From: Streptomyces sp. NRRL B-24484
Lineage (GTDB): Bacteria > Actinomycetota > Actinomycetes > Streptomycetales > Streptomycetaceae
DNA length: 64,000 nt
Reading direction: 5' to 3'
Assembly (NCBI RefSeq): GCF_000717715.1
Contig: NZ_JOAI01000019.1
Location: 90,928 to 154,927, forward strand
The notes beneath the pieces are model-generated. The model ran no database searches. It was not told where the DNA came from and worked only from the letters and a program-made list of their open reading frames with translations. A program made the position numbers and the translations under genes. Numbering within the stretch: position 1 is the stretch's first letter; each line of letters starts with the position of its first letter. Below, in pieces: positions 42,076 to 50,734 of this stretch.

Positions 42076-42816
42076 TCAGGCGGTGAACCCTCCGTCGACG
42101 GCGATCACCGACCCGGTGATGTACTGCCCGTCGCAGCCCGCCAGGTGGGCCACGGTGGCGGCGATCTCCGACGGCTCCGCGTAGCGGCCCAGCGCGGTGA
42201 ACCCGGCGATCGCCGCCGCGTTCGGGCCGTGGGCCGGGTTGGCGTCGGTGTCGGTGGGACCCGGATGCACCAGGTTGACGGTGATGCCGCGCGGGCCGAG
42301 CTCCCGCGCCAGCCCCTTGGTCATGCCGACCAGCGCCGTCTTGCTCATCGAGTACAGCGCGAGGCCCGGGAAGACCGCCCGTTCGGCCACGTTGCTGCCG
42401 ATGCTGATGATGCGTCCGCGCCGGCCCATGTGCCGCACGGCCGCCCGGGACGCCACGAACGGGGCCCGGACGTTCACCGCCAGGGTGCGGTCGATCTCCG
42501 CCGGACCGAGCTCCTCCAGCGGGCCGACCAGGAAGGCCCCGGCGTTGTTGACCAGGACGTCCAGGGCACCGAACGTCGCGGCCGTCTCGTCCACCGCCGC
42601 GACCACGGCATCCGGGGCGGCACTGTCGGCCCGGACGGCGAGCGCCCGGCGGCCGAGGGCCCGGATCCGGTCCACCACCTCGGCGGCCCGTTCCGCGTCG
42701 TTCCGGTAGGTCAGTGCCACGTCGGCGCCCTCTTCGGCCAGCCGGAGCGCGACGGCGGCGCCGATGCCGCGGCTGCCACCCGTCACCAGGGCCGTGCTTC
42801 CTTCGAGTCGGTTCAT
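42076..42816 (-). CDS. Short-chain dehydrogenase/reductase (SDR)
   Basis: 246 residues from the ATG at 42816 (an ATG at 42828 would add MLDP). Cofactor motif TGGSRGIG (13-20), NNAG near 90, catalytic S-Y-K as SIGSN, LYSMSK and the PG motif VHPGPTDT. This is the classical FabG-like SDR pattern. RNDAERAAEVV after the second strand suggests NADP preference. Substrate unknown. The promoter region towards flavohemoglobin is shared. Confidence 0.92.
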   Translation of the reverse strand: MNRLEGSTALVTGGSRGIGAAVALRLAEEGADVALTYRNDAERAAEVVDRIRALGRRALAVRADSAAPDAVVAAVDETAATFGALDVLVNNAGAFLVGPLEELGPAEIDRTLAVNVRAPFVASRAAVRHMGRRGRIISIGSNVAERAVFPGLALYSMSKTALVGMTKGLARELGPRGITVNLVHPGPTDTDANPAHGPNAAAIAGFTALGRYAEPSEIAATVAHLAGCDGQYITGSVIAVDGGFTA

Positions 42817-42895
42817 GGGATCGAGCATCCCGGGCGCGGCCGCCCGACACCGGCGGCTATCCGACCTCGCGTTCGGAGGGCCCGCGGCACGCCGG

Positions 42896-42909
42896 CGAAG
42901 GGCCCTTCG
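42896..42909. promoter_or_regulatory. 14-bp perfect palindrome CGAAGGGCCCTTCG
   Basis: Lies in the divergent SDR/flavohemoglobin region, 60 bp left of the DosR-like box and 80 bp upstream of the SDR start. Possible operator of either gene. Confidence 0.45.
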
Positions 42910-42955
42910 GGGCAGGGTTCGTGACGGGGCGCCGGGCTGATGGGTCCGACCTGCC

Positions 42956-42969
42956 GGGACCTTCGGCCC
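42956..42969. promoter_or_regulatory. DosR-box-like site GGGACCTTCGGCCC upstream of flavohemoglobin
   Basis: Identical in all 14 bases to the site before adhE. It ends 119 bp before the flavohemoglobin ATG. Confidence 0.7.
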
Positions 42970-43087
42970 TGATTCGGCCGATGCGGCGTCCGGGGCATGC
43001 CAACGGCTCCCGGAGGCTGGTAGACCGGTGGTGGCCGCGTTCGTTCCGGCCCTTCCTCCCCGCCACTCCACTCGCTTGGAGCCCGCC

Positions 43088-44299
43088 ATGCTCTCCGCCG
43101 AATCGGCCGCCGTGATCCGTGCGACCCTGCCCGTCGTGGGCGCCGCCCTGGACGACATCACCACCCGCTTCTACGCCACGATGTTCGCCGACCGCCCGGA
43201 GCTGCTGGACGGCATGTTCAACCGGGGCAACCAGGCCAGCGGCGCCCAGCGCCAGGCCCTCGCGGGCTCGATCGCCGCCTACGCAGGGGCGCTCGTGCAC
43301 GACCCCGAGGCGTCGCCGCAGGCGGTGCTGGACCGCATCGCCCACAAGCACGCCGCGGTCGGGGTGACGGAGAACCAGTACACGATCGTGCACAAGTACC
43401 TCTTCGCGGCGATAGCCGACGTCCTCGGGGACGCCGTCACGCCCGAGGTCGCCGCCGCCTGGGACGAGGTGTACTGGCAGATGGCCGCCGCCCTCATCGC
43501 CCGCGAGGCCCGCCTCTACCAGTCCGCCGGGGTGCAGCCGGGCGACACCTGGCGCCCGTGGACGGTCGTCGAACGCCGCGAGGAGACCCCCGGGACGGTC
43601 TCGTTCCTCCTCCGTCCCGCGGACGGCGGCCCGGCTCCGCGCGCCCGCGCCGGACAGTACGTCAGCGTCCGCCTGCTGATGCCGGACGGCGTCCACCAGC
43701 TGCGGCAGTACAGCCTCTCCGCCGACCCCGGCGCCGCGGGCGACCTGCGCCGGATCACCGTCAAGCGCGTCACCGGCACCGGCGGCGCCCCGGACGGAGA
43801 GGTCTCCGCCCTGCTCCACACGACCGTCCGGGCGGGTGACGAGCTCGTCCTCTCCGCCCCCTTCGGCGACGTCGTCCTCGACGAGGGCGACCGGCCGCTC
43901 GTCCTGGCCTCCGCCGGGATCGGCTGCACCCCCCTGGTCGGCATGCTCGACCACCTGGCGGCCACCGGCTCCACCCGCCCCGTGCTGGTGCTCCACGCCG
44001 ACCGCTCCCCGGCGGACCACGCGCACCGCGCCGAGGTCCACCGCCTGGTCGAGCAGCTGCCGCACGCGCAGGCGCTGTTCTGGTACGAGCGGCCGGGCGT
44101 CGAGGAGGCCGGGGCGCGGGTCGGCCTGCTGGACCTCACCGACGTGGCCGTGCCCGCCGACGGCGAGGTCTACCTGTGCGGCCCCCTGCCGTTCCTGCGC
44201 GCCGCCCGTGCGCAGTTCCTGCGGGCAGGCGTCGAGTCCGACCGCATCCACTACGAGGTCTTCGGGCCCGACCAGTGGCTGCCCGGCGCAGCGGTGTGA
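43088..44299 (+). CDS. hmp: Flavohemoglobin / nitric oxide dioxygenase
   Basis: 403 residues from the ATG at 43088, chosen because MLSAESAAVI matches the family N-terminus; an in-frame upstream GTG at 43028 adds 20 atypical residues. Globin 1-145 with distal Y29 (RFYATMF) and proximal H88 (IAHKHAAVGV). FAD domain about 150-255 (GQYVSVRL, RQYSLSADPG). NAD domain about 260-400 (LASAGIGCTPLVGMLDHLA, VYLCGPLPFLRAA). It oxidises NO to nitrate with O2 and NAD(P)H. A site identical to the adhE box upstream suggests control by the DosR/OsdR-like regulator, as NO is a known DosR signal. Confidence 0.95.
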   Translation: MLSAESAAVIRATLPVVGAALDDITTRFYATMFADRPELLDGMFNRGNQASGAQRQALAGSIAAYAGALVHDPEASPQAVLDRIAHKHAAVGVTENQYTIVHKYLFAAIADVLGDAVTPEVAAAWDEVYWQMAAALIAREARLYQSAGVQPGDTWRPWTVVERREETPGTVSFLLRPADGGPAPRARAGQYVSVRLLMPDGVHQLRQYSLSADPGAAGDLRRITVKRVTGTGGAPDGEVSALLHTTVRAGDELVLSAPFGDVVLDEGDRPLVLASAGIGCTPLVGMLDHLAATGSTRPVLVLHADRSPADHAHRAEVHRLVEQLPHAQALFWYERPGVEEAGARVGLLDLTDVAVPADGEVYLCGPLPFLRAARAQFLRAGVESDRIHYEVFGPDQWLPGAAV

Positions 44300-44321
44300 A
44301 CGGCGCCGCCCGGCGCTCCGA

Positions 44322-44355
44322 CCCGCTGACGCCCCGACGGCGGGGCGTCAGCGGG
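44322..44355. terminator. Bidirectional terminator after flavohemoglobin
   Basis: CCCGCTGACGCCCCG-ACGG-CGGGGCGTCAGCGGG, perfect 15-bp arms. It overlaps the last codons of the small convergent gene at 44348. Confidence 0.8.
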
Positions 44356-44503
44356 GGCGGCCGGTGACCACGACCAGACTGCAGTGCTCGGGGCAGCGCG
44401 GCCCGGGGTCGTCCGCGGCCCGGTCGAGAGCCAGGGTGAGGACACCACCGGTGACCATGAGGGCGGCCCAGATGCCGACCGCCCAGCGATGCCAGCGCTT
44501 CAC
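44348..44503 (-). CDS. Small single-pass membrane peptide
   Basis: 51 residues from a GTG at 44503 (a GTG further upstream near 44545 is possible). KRWHRWAVGIWAALMVTGGV starts a membrane helix of about 23 residues, followed by an acidic tail with two cysteines (PRCPEHCSLVVV). Short proteins of this plan are common in streptomycetes. No ribosome site is clear and no family is recognised. The 44504-44888 stretch to its right holds no convincing gene. Confidence 0.5.
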   Translation of the reverse strand: MKRWHRWAVGIWAALMVTGGVLTLALDRAADDPGPRCPEHCSLVVVTGRPR

Positions 44504-44888
44504 CGCACCCGCCCGTCCGTTCCTGTCCGCCGTCGGTCGCGTCACCCTACGGGGCGGCCGACGGCGGGGACCCGCCGGGGTGGGCCGCTGCGCACAGGGC
44601 CACGTGGGGATGTGACGGCCCGGCAGATGCGGGGTCGTCCGGCCCCTGCCGAACCGGGGCGTGTGTTCGGCCCGGCGCCGTGGACACCGGATGCCGCCGT
44701 CCACCCGGACGCCCCGTCCCCGCTTGCAGGTGCCGGGCGGGGAGGTTTTCATGGCCTGGGGCGTGCCGTGCGGCCCGGGGAGGCCGTCCCGGCGGCGTCC
44801 GGGCGGCGCACTCCGTCCCGTGACGCGTGGGGTACGGTCCGTGCGCCTCGTCGCCCCGCAACCGTGTCGCCGACCGCGGGAGGCGGAG

Positions 44889-45419
44889 ATGGGCAGCGTG
44901 GAGGAGGGATCCACCGGGGCCACCGGAGCCCCGGCCACCGGAACCCCGGCCACCGGAACCCCACCGGTGCGCGCCGGCGAGATGCGCCTCGAAGTGGTGG
45001 TGCTGCCGGTCTCCGACGTCGACCGGGCCAAGCGGTTCTACACCTTGCTGGGGTGGCGGCTGGACGCCGATCTGGCCGTCGAGGAGGGCTACCAGGTGGT
45101 CCAGTTCACCCCGCCCGGTTCGCTCTGCTCGATCATCTTCGGCGACGGCGTGACCTCGGCCCCGGCCGGCTCGACCCAGGGCCTGCAGCTCTCCGTCCGC
45201 GACATCGAGGCGGCCCGGGCCGATCTCGTCGAGCGCGGGGTGCACGTGAGCGCGGTGTTCCACGACATCACGGGGATCTTCCGGCACGCCGGGACACGGG
45301 GACGCCTGGACGGACCGGCCCCCGGACACGCGGACTACGCCTCCTTCGCCTCGTTCAGCGATCCGGACGGCAACGGCTGGCTGCTCCAGGAGATCCGGAC
45401 GCGCCTGCCCGGCCGCTGA
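44889..45419 (+). CDS. VOC/glyoxalase-superfamily protein
   Basis: 176 residues from the ATG at 44889 (AGGCGGAG upstream). The first 30 residues are low complexity (three 15-bp repeats encoding ATGTP). A single VOC module follows: LEVVVLPVSDVDRAKRFYTL, GYQVVQFTPPGS, ADYASFASFSDPDGNGWLLQ, ending EIRTRLPGR. VOC domains bind metals and serve in glyoxalase, dioxygenase or resistance proteins; metal ligands cannot be assigned securely here. Confidence 0.85.
   Translation: MGSVEEGSTGATGAPATGTPATGTPPVRAGEMRLEVVVLPVSDVDRAKRFYTLLGWRLDADLAVEEGYQVVQFTPPGSLCSIIFGDGVTSAPAGSTQGLQLSVRDIEAARADLVERGVHVSAVFHDITGIFRHAGTRGRLDGPAPGHADYASFASFSDPDGNGWLLQEIRTRLPGR
44919..44963 (+). repeat. Three in-frame 15-bp repeats (GCCACCGGAACCCCG)
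   Basis: Encode A-T-G-(A/T)-P units at the N-terminus of the VOC protein. In frame and therefore tolerant of copy-number change. Confidence 0.8.
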
Positions 45420-45514
45420 CGGCGGAGCCCCCGCGGCCGTTGTCGCAGCCGCAACTCGGGTTCTGCGCCTGATCGGGCCGGCGGGCATTCGGGACGTGAG
45501 GCCGGGGCGCAGGC

Positions 45515-46066
45515 TCAGGCGAGGCGCCGGCCTGCGCCGATGCGCCGGGAGAGACGCCAGACGCCGTAGTGGACAGCGGTCAGCGACCACAGCACCACCC
45601 AGTAGACGGCGAAGCTCATGAGGTAGAGCATCGCCAGCCCGAACACGTCACTGATCGCCGCCGCCGACTCGATCTTGATCAGGGACGCGAAGACCAGCGC
45701 GGCCGCGAGCGGTGAGGCCACGGGTGCGCAGACGCCGAGCGCCTTCCACACCCGGCCGCCGCGGATGACCTTCCGCTCGAATCCGAAGGCCACGGGGAAC
45801 ACGAGCACGCTCGCTGCGAGCGCCACGCCCCCGGCCGTGAGAACGGCCTCGACGTAGTCCCCGGTGGGGAGCGCATCGTCCAGGAGGAAGACCGCCGCGA
45901 AGGGGAGGGTGGCGACCATGAAGGACATCACGACGACCGCGGTCGTCACGGCGATCGCCAGTCCGTGCCGGAGGACCGCCCACCACCGGGAACGGGGATC
46001 GTAGCCGGGCACGGCGTGGTCCGGGGTGGCGGCGACGCGTGGACGCGTCGAGGGCGTGCCGGGCAC
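45515..46066 (-). CDS. Membrane protein of unknown function
   Basis: 183 residues from the GTG at 46066, which has AGGAAGGAG at ideal spacing; the ATG at 46093 lacks one. Four membrane segments: about 33-58, 70-92, 110-133 and 140-165 (FGLAMLYLMSFAVYWVVLWS). The N-terminus is Thr/Pro-rich and the C-terminus ends in Arg-rich residues. No conserved motif was recognised. It lies between a VOC gene and a WD40 gene with no obvious link. Confidence 0.7.
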   Translation of the reverse strand: MPGTPSTRPRVAATPDHAVPGYDPRSRWWAVLRHGLAIAVTTAVVVMSFMVATLPFAAVFLLDDALPTGDYVEAVLTAGGVALAASVLVFPVAFGFERKVIRGGRVWKALGVCAPVASPLAAALVFASLIKIESAAAISDVFGLAMLYLMSFAVYWVVLWSLTAVHYGVWRLSRRIGAGRRLA

Positions 46067-46208
46067 GGTCCACTCCTTCCTGTCGGATCTCAAAGGCCCT
46101 GACGCACCGGTGCGCTTCCGCGGTTGCCGTGCCGGCCCGTGGTCCGCGACGGGCCGGCACGAAGGCGTCGGGTGTCGGGGCCGGGCCGCCCCGGGTGCGT
46201 CGGGGCCG

Positions 46209-46254
46209 CCCGGTCGACGGTGGGTCAGGGCTGCCCGGTCACCGGTGGGTCAGG
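46209..46254. repeat. Imperfect direct repeat at the 3' end of the WD40 gene
   Basis: CCCGGTCGACGGTGGGTCAG and CCCGGTCACCGGTGGGTCAG, about 25 bp apart. The second contains the stop codon (46239-46241) and last residues of the WD40 gene, so the first is a duplicate of the gene end. Confidence 0.65.
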
Positions 46255-48386
46255 ACCGCGACGTCCGAGCCGAAGGCGACCACCAGCTGCCCGTCCGCCG
46301 CCACCGACAGTTCGTTGATCCCGGCGGGGAACGCGTACGTCCCGACCTGCCGCCCGGTGATGGCGTGCCACACCCGCACGGTTCCGTCGGTGCTGCCGGT
46401 GGCCACGACGAGCTGACCGTCCAGCATCCCCACCGCTCCGGCCGTCACCTCGCCGGTGTGCCCGGTCAGGGGCGGCCCGGCCGGTTCACCCGTGGCGACG
46501 TCCCACAGCCGAACGGTGTCCGTGCGGTGGCCGGTGAGGACGAGGCTGCGGCCTTCGAGCGTCTCCAGGGCCAGGGCACCGTTCTGCCCGGGCCGCACGC
46601 CGGTCCAGGCGCTGGTGGCGAGGTCCCACACCCGTCCTTCCGAGGTCACGGCGACGAAGTGACCGTCCACGACCGCGAAGTGGTCGATGAACGAGCTCGC
46701 GTACTCGCCCGTCGACCGGCCGTGGAGCTCCTTCCGGGCGGTCAGGTCCCATATCCGTACCTCCTGGTGCCGGTCGCGCGTGAGGAGGAGGAGCCGTCCG
46801 TCCACCGTGCCCACGGCCAGCAGCACCACCGCACCGGTGTGACCGCTCAGCGGCGCACCGAGCTGTTCGCCGCTGTCGAGGTCCCAGATCCGCACCTCGG
46901 CGTCCGGGCCGCCGCTGACGATGACGGAACGGCCGTCCAGGACGGTCGTGGTGAGCCGCTGCCCGGGCACCGTGCGACCGTCCGGCCGGCTGCCTGCCGC
47001 CGCTTCACCACCGGGCTCACCGCCGAGGTCCCAGATGCGGACCGAGCGGTCGTCGCCGCCGGTGACGGCGAGGTGGCGCCCCTGGACGGCGACCGTCGCC
47101 GTCCCCCGGACCGTGCCTTCGTGACCGGTCAGCGACCAGTGCTGGTGCTCGTCGGCGGACAGGTCCCACACGGAGACCGTCCCGCGGCTGCCGGACACGA
47201 GCGCGGTGGGCCGGCCGTGGATCACCGCCAGGGCGGCCGCCTCCGCGAATTCCGGAAAGGGGAGGGTCAGTTCCTCGCCCGTGGCCAGGTTCCAGACGTA
47301 CGTCCGGTACGCGTCGGCGCTGATCGCCAGCGGGGATCCGGACGCCGGGTCCGTTGCCATGAGGTGCGTCATGGCGTTGACCTCCATGGTGATGCAGCGG
47401 CGGAAGCCGTCGTCACCGTCCTCGTCCTTGTCCTCGTCACCGTGGTGGGTGTCGGCGGCCGCGGGGAGGTCGGACGCCGACCGGTCGTCGGTGCTGCCGA
47501 ACGCCCGACCCGTGGTCAGGTCCCACCTGCGCACCGCTCCTTCGGCGTGACCTGTGACGAGGACGGGACGGCCGTCGACGACCGCCGTCGCCAGGGACTG
47601 CACGTGGTCGGTGCGGATCGTCAGGAGCTCGCCGCCGGGCCCCGGCTCGGCCACGTCCCACACCCACATCCTGCCGCCGAGGCCGCCGGCGACCACGACG
47701 GGCCGGCCGCCGACCGTTGCGGTGGCGAGCCGGAGGACCTGGGCGTCGCCGTCGGTGCGGTACTCGGCGAGCTGCACCCCCTGCACGAGGTCCCACACCA
47801 GGACCGCCCCGTCGGAGCTGCACGTGACGGCGACCGGACACCCGTCCAGCACCGCCGTCGCCAGGGACCACACGCGGCCGGCGGCGCGCCCCGGTGCGGC
47901 GCTGCCCAGCTTCCTGCCGGTGGCCGGGTCCCACCAGTGCAGCGTGCCGTCCTCGCAGCCGGCGACGGCGAATCCACGGCCCGCCGCGACGACGGTCGCC
48001 ACCCGGGTCACCCCGGCCGGCGCGGGAAGCGCGTACCGCAGCCGGGAGTCCAGGCCGGTGCCGGTCGCCCACCGCACGGCCCAGGGGCTCTCCTCCTCCT
48101 GACGGACCGGCACCGCGGCGAGGCCCGTCATCAACTCCCGGTGGCCGTAGCGCGCGGCATCGAGCGCCAGCAGTTGCCGGCGCACCCCTGCACCGGCGTC
48201 ACGGTGCAGGTGCCCGGACGTCCGGTAGACGGCGGCCGCCGCCACCTCCTCCGGGCCGGCGGCGCCGTCCAGCGCCGCCACGACCTGCTCCGGGTCGCCT
48301 GTCACCAGCCACCCCGGGTCGGTCAACCGCCCGGCCGCAACCGGGACTCCGCGGACAGGACCATTGCTTCGGTGTTCGCCAGCCAT
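46239..48386 (-). CDS. WD40-repeat protein, propeller only
   Basis: 715 residues from the ATG at 48386 (an ATG at 48395 adds MPV). After a helical N-terminus of about 110 residues come at least eleven WD40-like blades: LHWWDPATGRKL, VLVWDLVQG, MWVWDVAEPG, VRRWDLTTG, TYVWNLATG, VSVWDLSAD, VRIWDLGGE, VRIWDLDSG, VRIWDLTAR, VRLWDVATG, VRVWHAITG. That could form two propellers. No NTPase or kinase is fused, unlike the NACHT/WD40 proteins of streptomycetes. Likely a scaffold or sensor. The N-terminal region resembles the part that links effector and WD40 domains in larger relatives. Confidence 0.88.
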   Translation of the reverse strand: MAGEHRSNGPVRGVPVAAGRLTDPGWLVTGDPEQVVAALDGAAGPEEVAAAAVYRTSGHLHRDAGAGVRRQLLALDAARYGHRELMTGLAAVPVRQEEESPWAVRWATGTGLDSRLRYALPAPAGVTRVATVVAAGRGFAVAGCEDGTLHWWDPATGRKLGSAAPGRAAGRVWSLATAVLDGCPVAVTCSSDGAVLVWDLVQGVQLAEYRTDGDAQVLRLATATVGGRPVVVAGGLGGRMWVWDVAEPGPGGELLTIRTDHVQSLATAVVDGRPVLVTGHAEGAVRRWDLTTGRAFGSTDDRSASDLPAAADTHHGDEDKDEDGDDGFRRCITMEVNAMTHLMATDPASGSPLAISADAYRTYVWNLATGEELTLPFPEFAEAAALAVIHGRPTALVSGSRGTVSVWDLSADEHQHWSLTGHEGTVRGTATVAVQGRHLAVTGGDDRSVRIWDLGGEPGGEAAAGSRPDGRTVPGQRLTTTVLDGRSVIVSGGPDAEVRIWDLDSGEQLGAPLSGHTGAVVLLAVGTVDGRLLLLTRDRHQEVRIWDLTARKELHGRSTGEYASSFIDHFAVVDGHFVAVTSEGRVWDLATSAWTGVRPGQNGALALETLEGRSLVLTGHRTDTVRLWDVATGEPAGPPLTGHTGEVTAGAVGMLDGQLVVATGSTDGTVRVWHAITGRQVGTYAFPAGINELSVAADGQLVVAFGSDVAVLTHR

Positions 48387-48665
48387 GACCGGCACCCTAG
48401 CCGGAGGGTCGGACGCCGGGCGGCGGACCTGATGCCGGTCCCGGCGGTGCGAACACGGGGCTGACGGGGCCGCGGCACCGCGCCCCCAGGAAGCCGGCGC
48501 ACGGGAGGGCGGTGCAGCGTGGCGGGTGATCGGGGTCGTGGCGCAGGACGGTCCTCGGATGGGTTGTCAGTTCTGAAGGAGCGCAGCCGATATGACGGCT
48601 GTCATGCCGGAACAGGGGCACGGGGCACTGCCGGGCGGGCCGCCCGGCCCCGTACGGTGGTGACC

Positions 48666-49019
48666 ATGACGAAGAGCGAAGGGCACGAGGCCCGGCGGAC
48701 GGACGTCCGGGTCAGCATCATCGGCGGTCACCGCATGGGCGGTGCGGTGATACAGGAGCGGACGTTGACCGTGTCCCTGGTCGGCGGCGCCGACATCGAC
48801 CTGACCGATGTGGACATCCCGGACGGTGCGGAGATCCGGATCACCAAGCTGAGCCTGGTCGGCGGCGTGAAGCTGCGGGTCCGGCCGAACGTGCGGGTGA
48901 AGGTCGGCGGCATCCGCCTCGGCGGGGTGAGCGACGAGGGCCCGAGCGAGCCCGGCGGCCCGACCGTACGGGTCGACGCCTGGGGGCTGGTCGGCGGCGT
49001 GCGCGTCGAACGCGACTGA
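48666..49019 (+). CDS. LiaF-C-terminal-like (DUF2154-type) protein
   Basis: 117 residues from the ATG at 48666. Repeated short strands of the kind VSIIGGHRMGG, LTVSLVGGADIDLTDVDIPD, ITKLSLVGGVKLRVRPNVRV and AWGLVGGVRVERD form a right-handed beta-helix like the C-terminal domain of LiaF/cell-wall-active-antibiotic-response proteins. The usual N-terminal membrane part is absent. Possibly a soluble sensor partner; function unknown. The 48387-48665 stretch upstream shows no gene. Confidence 0.8.
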   Translation: MTKSEGHEARRTDVRVSIIGGHRMGGAVIQERTLTVSLVGGADIDLTDVDIPDGAEIRITKLSLVGGVKLRVRPNVRVKVGGIRLGGVSDEGPSEPGGPTVRVDAWGLVGGVRVERD

Positions 49020-49055
49020 GACGGCCGACCACGGCCCGGTCCCGGCGGCGGCACG

Positions 49056-49087
49056 GCCGCCGGGCCGCCGGGCCGCCGGGCCGCCGG
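49056..49087. repeat. Four 8-bp tandem repeats GCCGCCGG
   Basis: Exact units at 49056, 49064, 49072 and 49080 in the gap before the VOC gene. Confidence 0.8.
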
Positions 49088-49185
49088 GCTCGCTCGGGAC
49101 CGGGACCGGGGCCGGACCCGGACCCGGCCGGACCGATCAGGATCGGAGAAGCCTCGGCGGCCTCCCGGCGCCTAGCGTGACGGTC

Positions 49186-49845
49186 ATGGCAACCACCACT
49201 CCCACCACCGCAGACACCGCCCTCGAGTCCGTCACCGTCGAGGTGACCGACCTGGACGCCGCCCGCCGCTTCTACGCCGCCTTCGGCGTGGACACCTACG
49301 TACGCCTCCGGGAGTCCGAGGCGCACTCGACCGGATTCCGCGGCTTCACCCTGGCGCTCACCGTGTCCGGGCCGGCCACCGTCGACGGCTTCGTCAGTGC
49401 CGCCGTGGACGCCGGGGCCACGGTGCTGAAGGCCGCCGTGAAGTCCCTGTGGGGCTACGGCGGCGTCGTCCAGGCCCCGGACGGGACCATCTGGAAGATC
49501 GCAACCTCCGCGAAGAAGGACACCGGCCCCGCCACCCGCCGGATCGACGAGGTCGTCCTGCTGATCGGGGTCGAGGACGTGAAGGCCACCAAGCAGTTCT
49601 ACGTCGACCGGGGTCTCACCGTGGCCAAGAGCTTCGGCGGCAAGTACACCGAGTTCGCCCCCGGTCAGTCCAGCCCCGTCAAGCTGGCGCTCTACAAGCG
49701 CCGGGCGCTCGCCAAGGACCTGGGCGTCGCCGTCGACGGCACCGGCTCGCACCGCCTCGTGCTCGGCAGCACCGCCGACGCGTTCACGGACCCGGACGGG
49801 TTCGCCTGGGAGGCCGCCGCGCCGTCCGCGCCCGCGCAGGCCTGA
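49186..49845 (+). CDS. Two-module VOC/glyoxalase-family protein
   Basis: 219 residues from the ATG at 49186. Module 1: ESVTVEVTDLDAARRFYAAF to GVVQAPDGTIWKIA. Module 2: RIDEVVLLIGVEDVKATKQF to RLVLGSTADAFTDPDGFAWE. Both keep the beta-alpha-beta-beta-beta layout, so one polypeptide makes a full VOC barrel. Streptomyces homologues are usually annotated glyoxalase; the substrate is unknown. A TAGCGT just before the ATG (49173-49178) is a plausible -10, implying a short leader. Confidence 0.85.
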   Translation: MATTTPTTADTALESVTVEVTDLDAARRFYAAFGVDTYVRLRESEAHSTGFRGFTLALTVSGPATVDGFVSAAVDAGATVLKAAVKSLWGYGGVVQAPDGTIWKIATSAKKDTGPATRRIDEVVLLIGVEDVKATKQFYVDRGLTVAKSFGGKYTEFAPGQSSPVKLALYKRRALAKDLGVAVDGTGSHRLVLGSTADAFTDPDGFAWEAAAPSAPAQA

Positions 49846-49861
49846 CACCCTGAGGGCCGCC

Positions 49862-49886
49862 CCGGTCCGATCCGGCACCGGACCGG
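49862..49886 (+). terminator. Hairpin after the VOC gene
   Basis: CCGGTCCG-ATCCGGCAC-CGGACCGG, perfect 8-bp arms, 17 bp past the stop codon. Confidence 0.65.
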
Positions 49887-49995
49887 CCATGGGAGGCGGT
49901 CACCGCAGGCCGGCACCTGCACTCCGACCTCCGCCGTGACGTCCCGCCGAACCGCTCGCGCACACCGGCCGCCCGTCCCCGGGCGGCCGGGGGCG

Positions 49996-50226
49996 TCACA
50001 GACCCCGGTCGCGGCGGCGTTCCACCGGCGGCTCGTCGACGATGCGGTCGCGGATCACATAGTGGGCCCGGTACCGCATGCCGAGGAAGAGCAGAATTCC
50101 CAGCGCTCCGACCGCCATGAGGATGATTCCGACCGTGTCCAGGTCGACTCCCGAGACGTTCCGGCTCACCGCAAAAGCGAGAATGGCCCCCGCTGCGAGC
50201 AGGAATATCGAAACTCCCAGTCCCGT
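49996..50226 (-). CDS. DUF6458-type small membrane protein with apparent ACG start
   Basis: 76 codons ending at 49996. GLGVSIFLLAAGAILAFAVS followed by NVSGVDLDTVGIILMAVGAL gives two membrane helices and matches the actinobacterial DUF6458 family, whose members start Met-Gly-(Leu/Ile)-Gly. Here the codon before GLG is ACG (50226-50224), with a perfect AGGAG (50239-50235) 8 bases upstream. No ATG/GTG/TTG lies nearby in frame, only a distant ATG at 50595 with an implausible leader. Either the start codon has mutated to a weak ACG or there is a base error. A basic tail (RYRAHYVIRDRIVDEPPVER) follows the helices. Confidence 0.7.
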   Translation of the reverse strand, partial: TGLGVSIFLLAAGAILAFAVSRNVSGVDLDTVGIILMAVGALGILLFLGMRYRAHYVIRDRIVDEPPVERRRDRGL

Positions 50227-50622
50227 CGCGTTCTCTCCTGATCTGCCGTCACGTGCGTGAGCCCCGCCGCCGCCGGGGTGTCGCGGGAGCGACGACCGCG
50301 ACGGCGGAGCCGATTCGGAGTGGGTGCCGGATCTGGCCCGGCCCGTTCGTGTACCGGCCTCCGGGCGGATCGACGGCCGTGGCCGGTCGGGTGGTGGCCG
50401 CCCGGAATGCCGCCGTCGGCCGCCGCGGGAGCGTCGGCCGCGCCGAACTGAAGAGGGTGCTACAGAATTCGTCTGTCCGGATTCGCGATTCCTGGACCTC
50501 CTTTCGGGAGCAGCGGGAATTCCCTGCAGTCGGATCCGTCCGCTCCATTCGATGTCATGGGCATGCAGGCCAGGTGGCTCCGAACGCACGGCCACGGCGA
50601 ACGGCCCGATTTCTGAACCCTA

Positions 50623-50651
50623 TTGACGCCGCATCGCCCCGATGCTTCACT
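50623..50651 (+). promoter_or_regulatory. Possible promoter of the secreted beta-helix protein
   Basis: TTGACG (50623-50628), 17-bp spacer, TTCACT (50646-50651). The -35 is good, the -10 weak. It lies just upstream of the palindrome at 50667. The rest of the 50227-50734 gap is less GC-rich than its surroundings and shows no gene. Confidence 0.35.
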
Positions 50652-50666
50652 CTCCACCGCGACTGA

Positions 50667-50678
50667 GAGAGCGCTCTC
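50667..50678. promoter_or_regulatory. LacI-type operator candidate GAGAGCGCTCTC
   Basis: Perfect 12-bp palindrome with an AGCGCT centre, the pattern of actinobacterial LacI-family sugar regulators (CebR-like sites are TGGGAGCGCTCCCA). It sits 57 bp before the secreted protein, downstream of the possible promoter. Confidence 0.6.
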
Positions 50679-50734
50679 ACGGGGCTCGGGACCTGTCCCG
50701 GGCCGCTCCCCATCCACCCACGCCAGGGAGAGTC

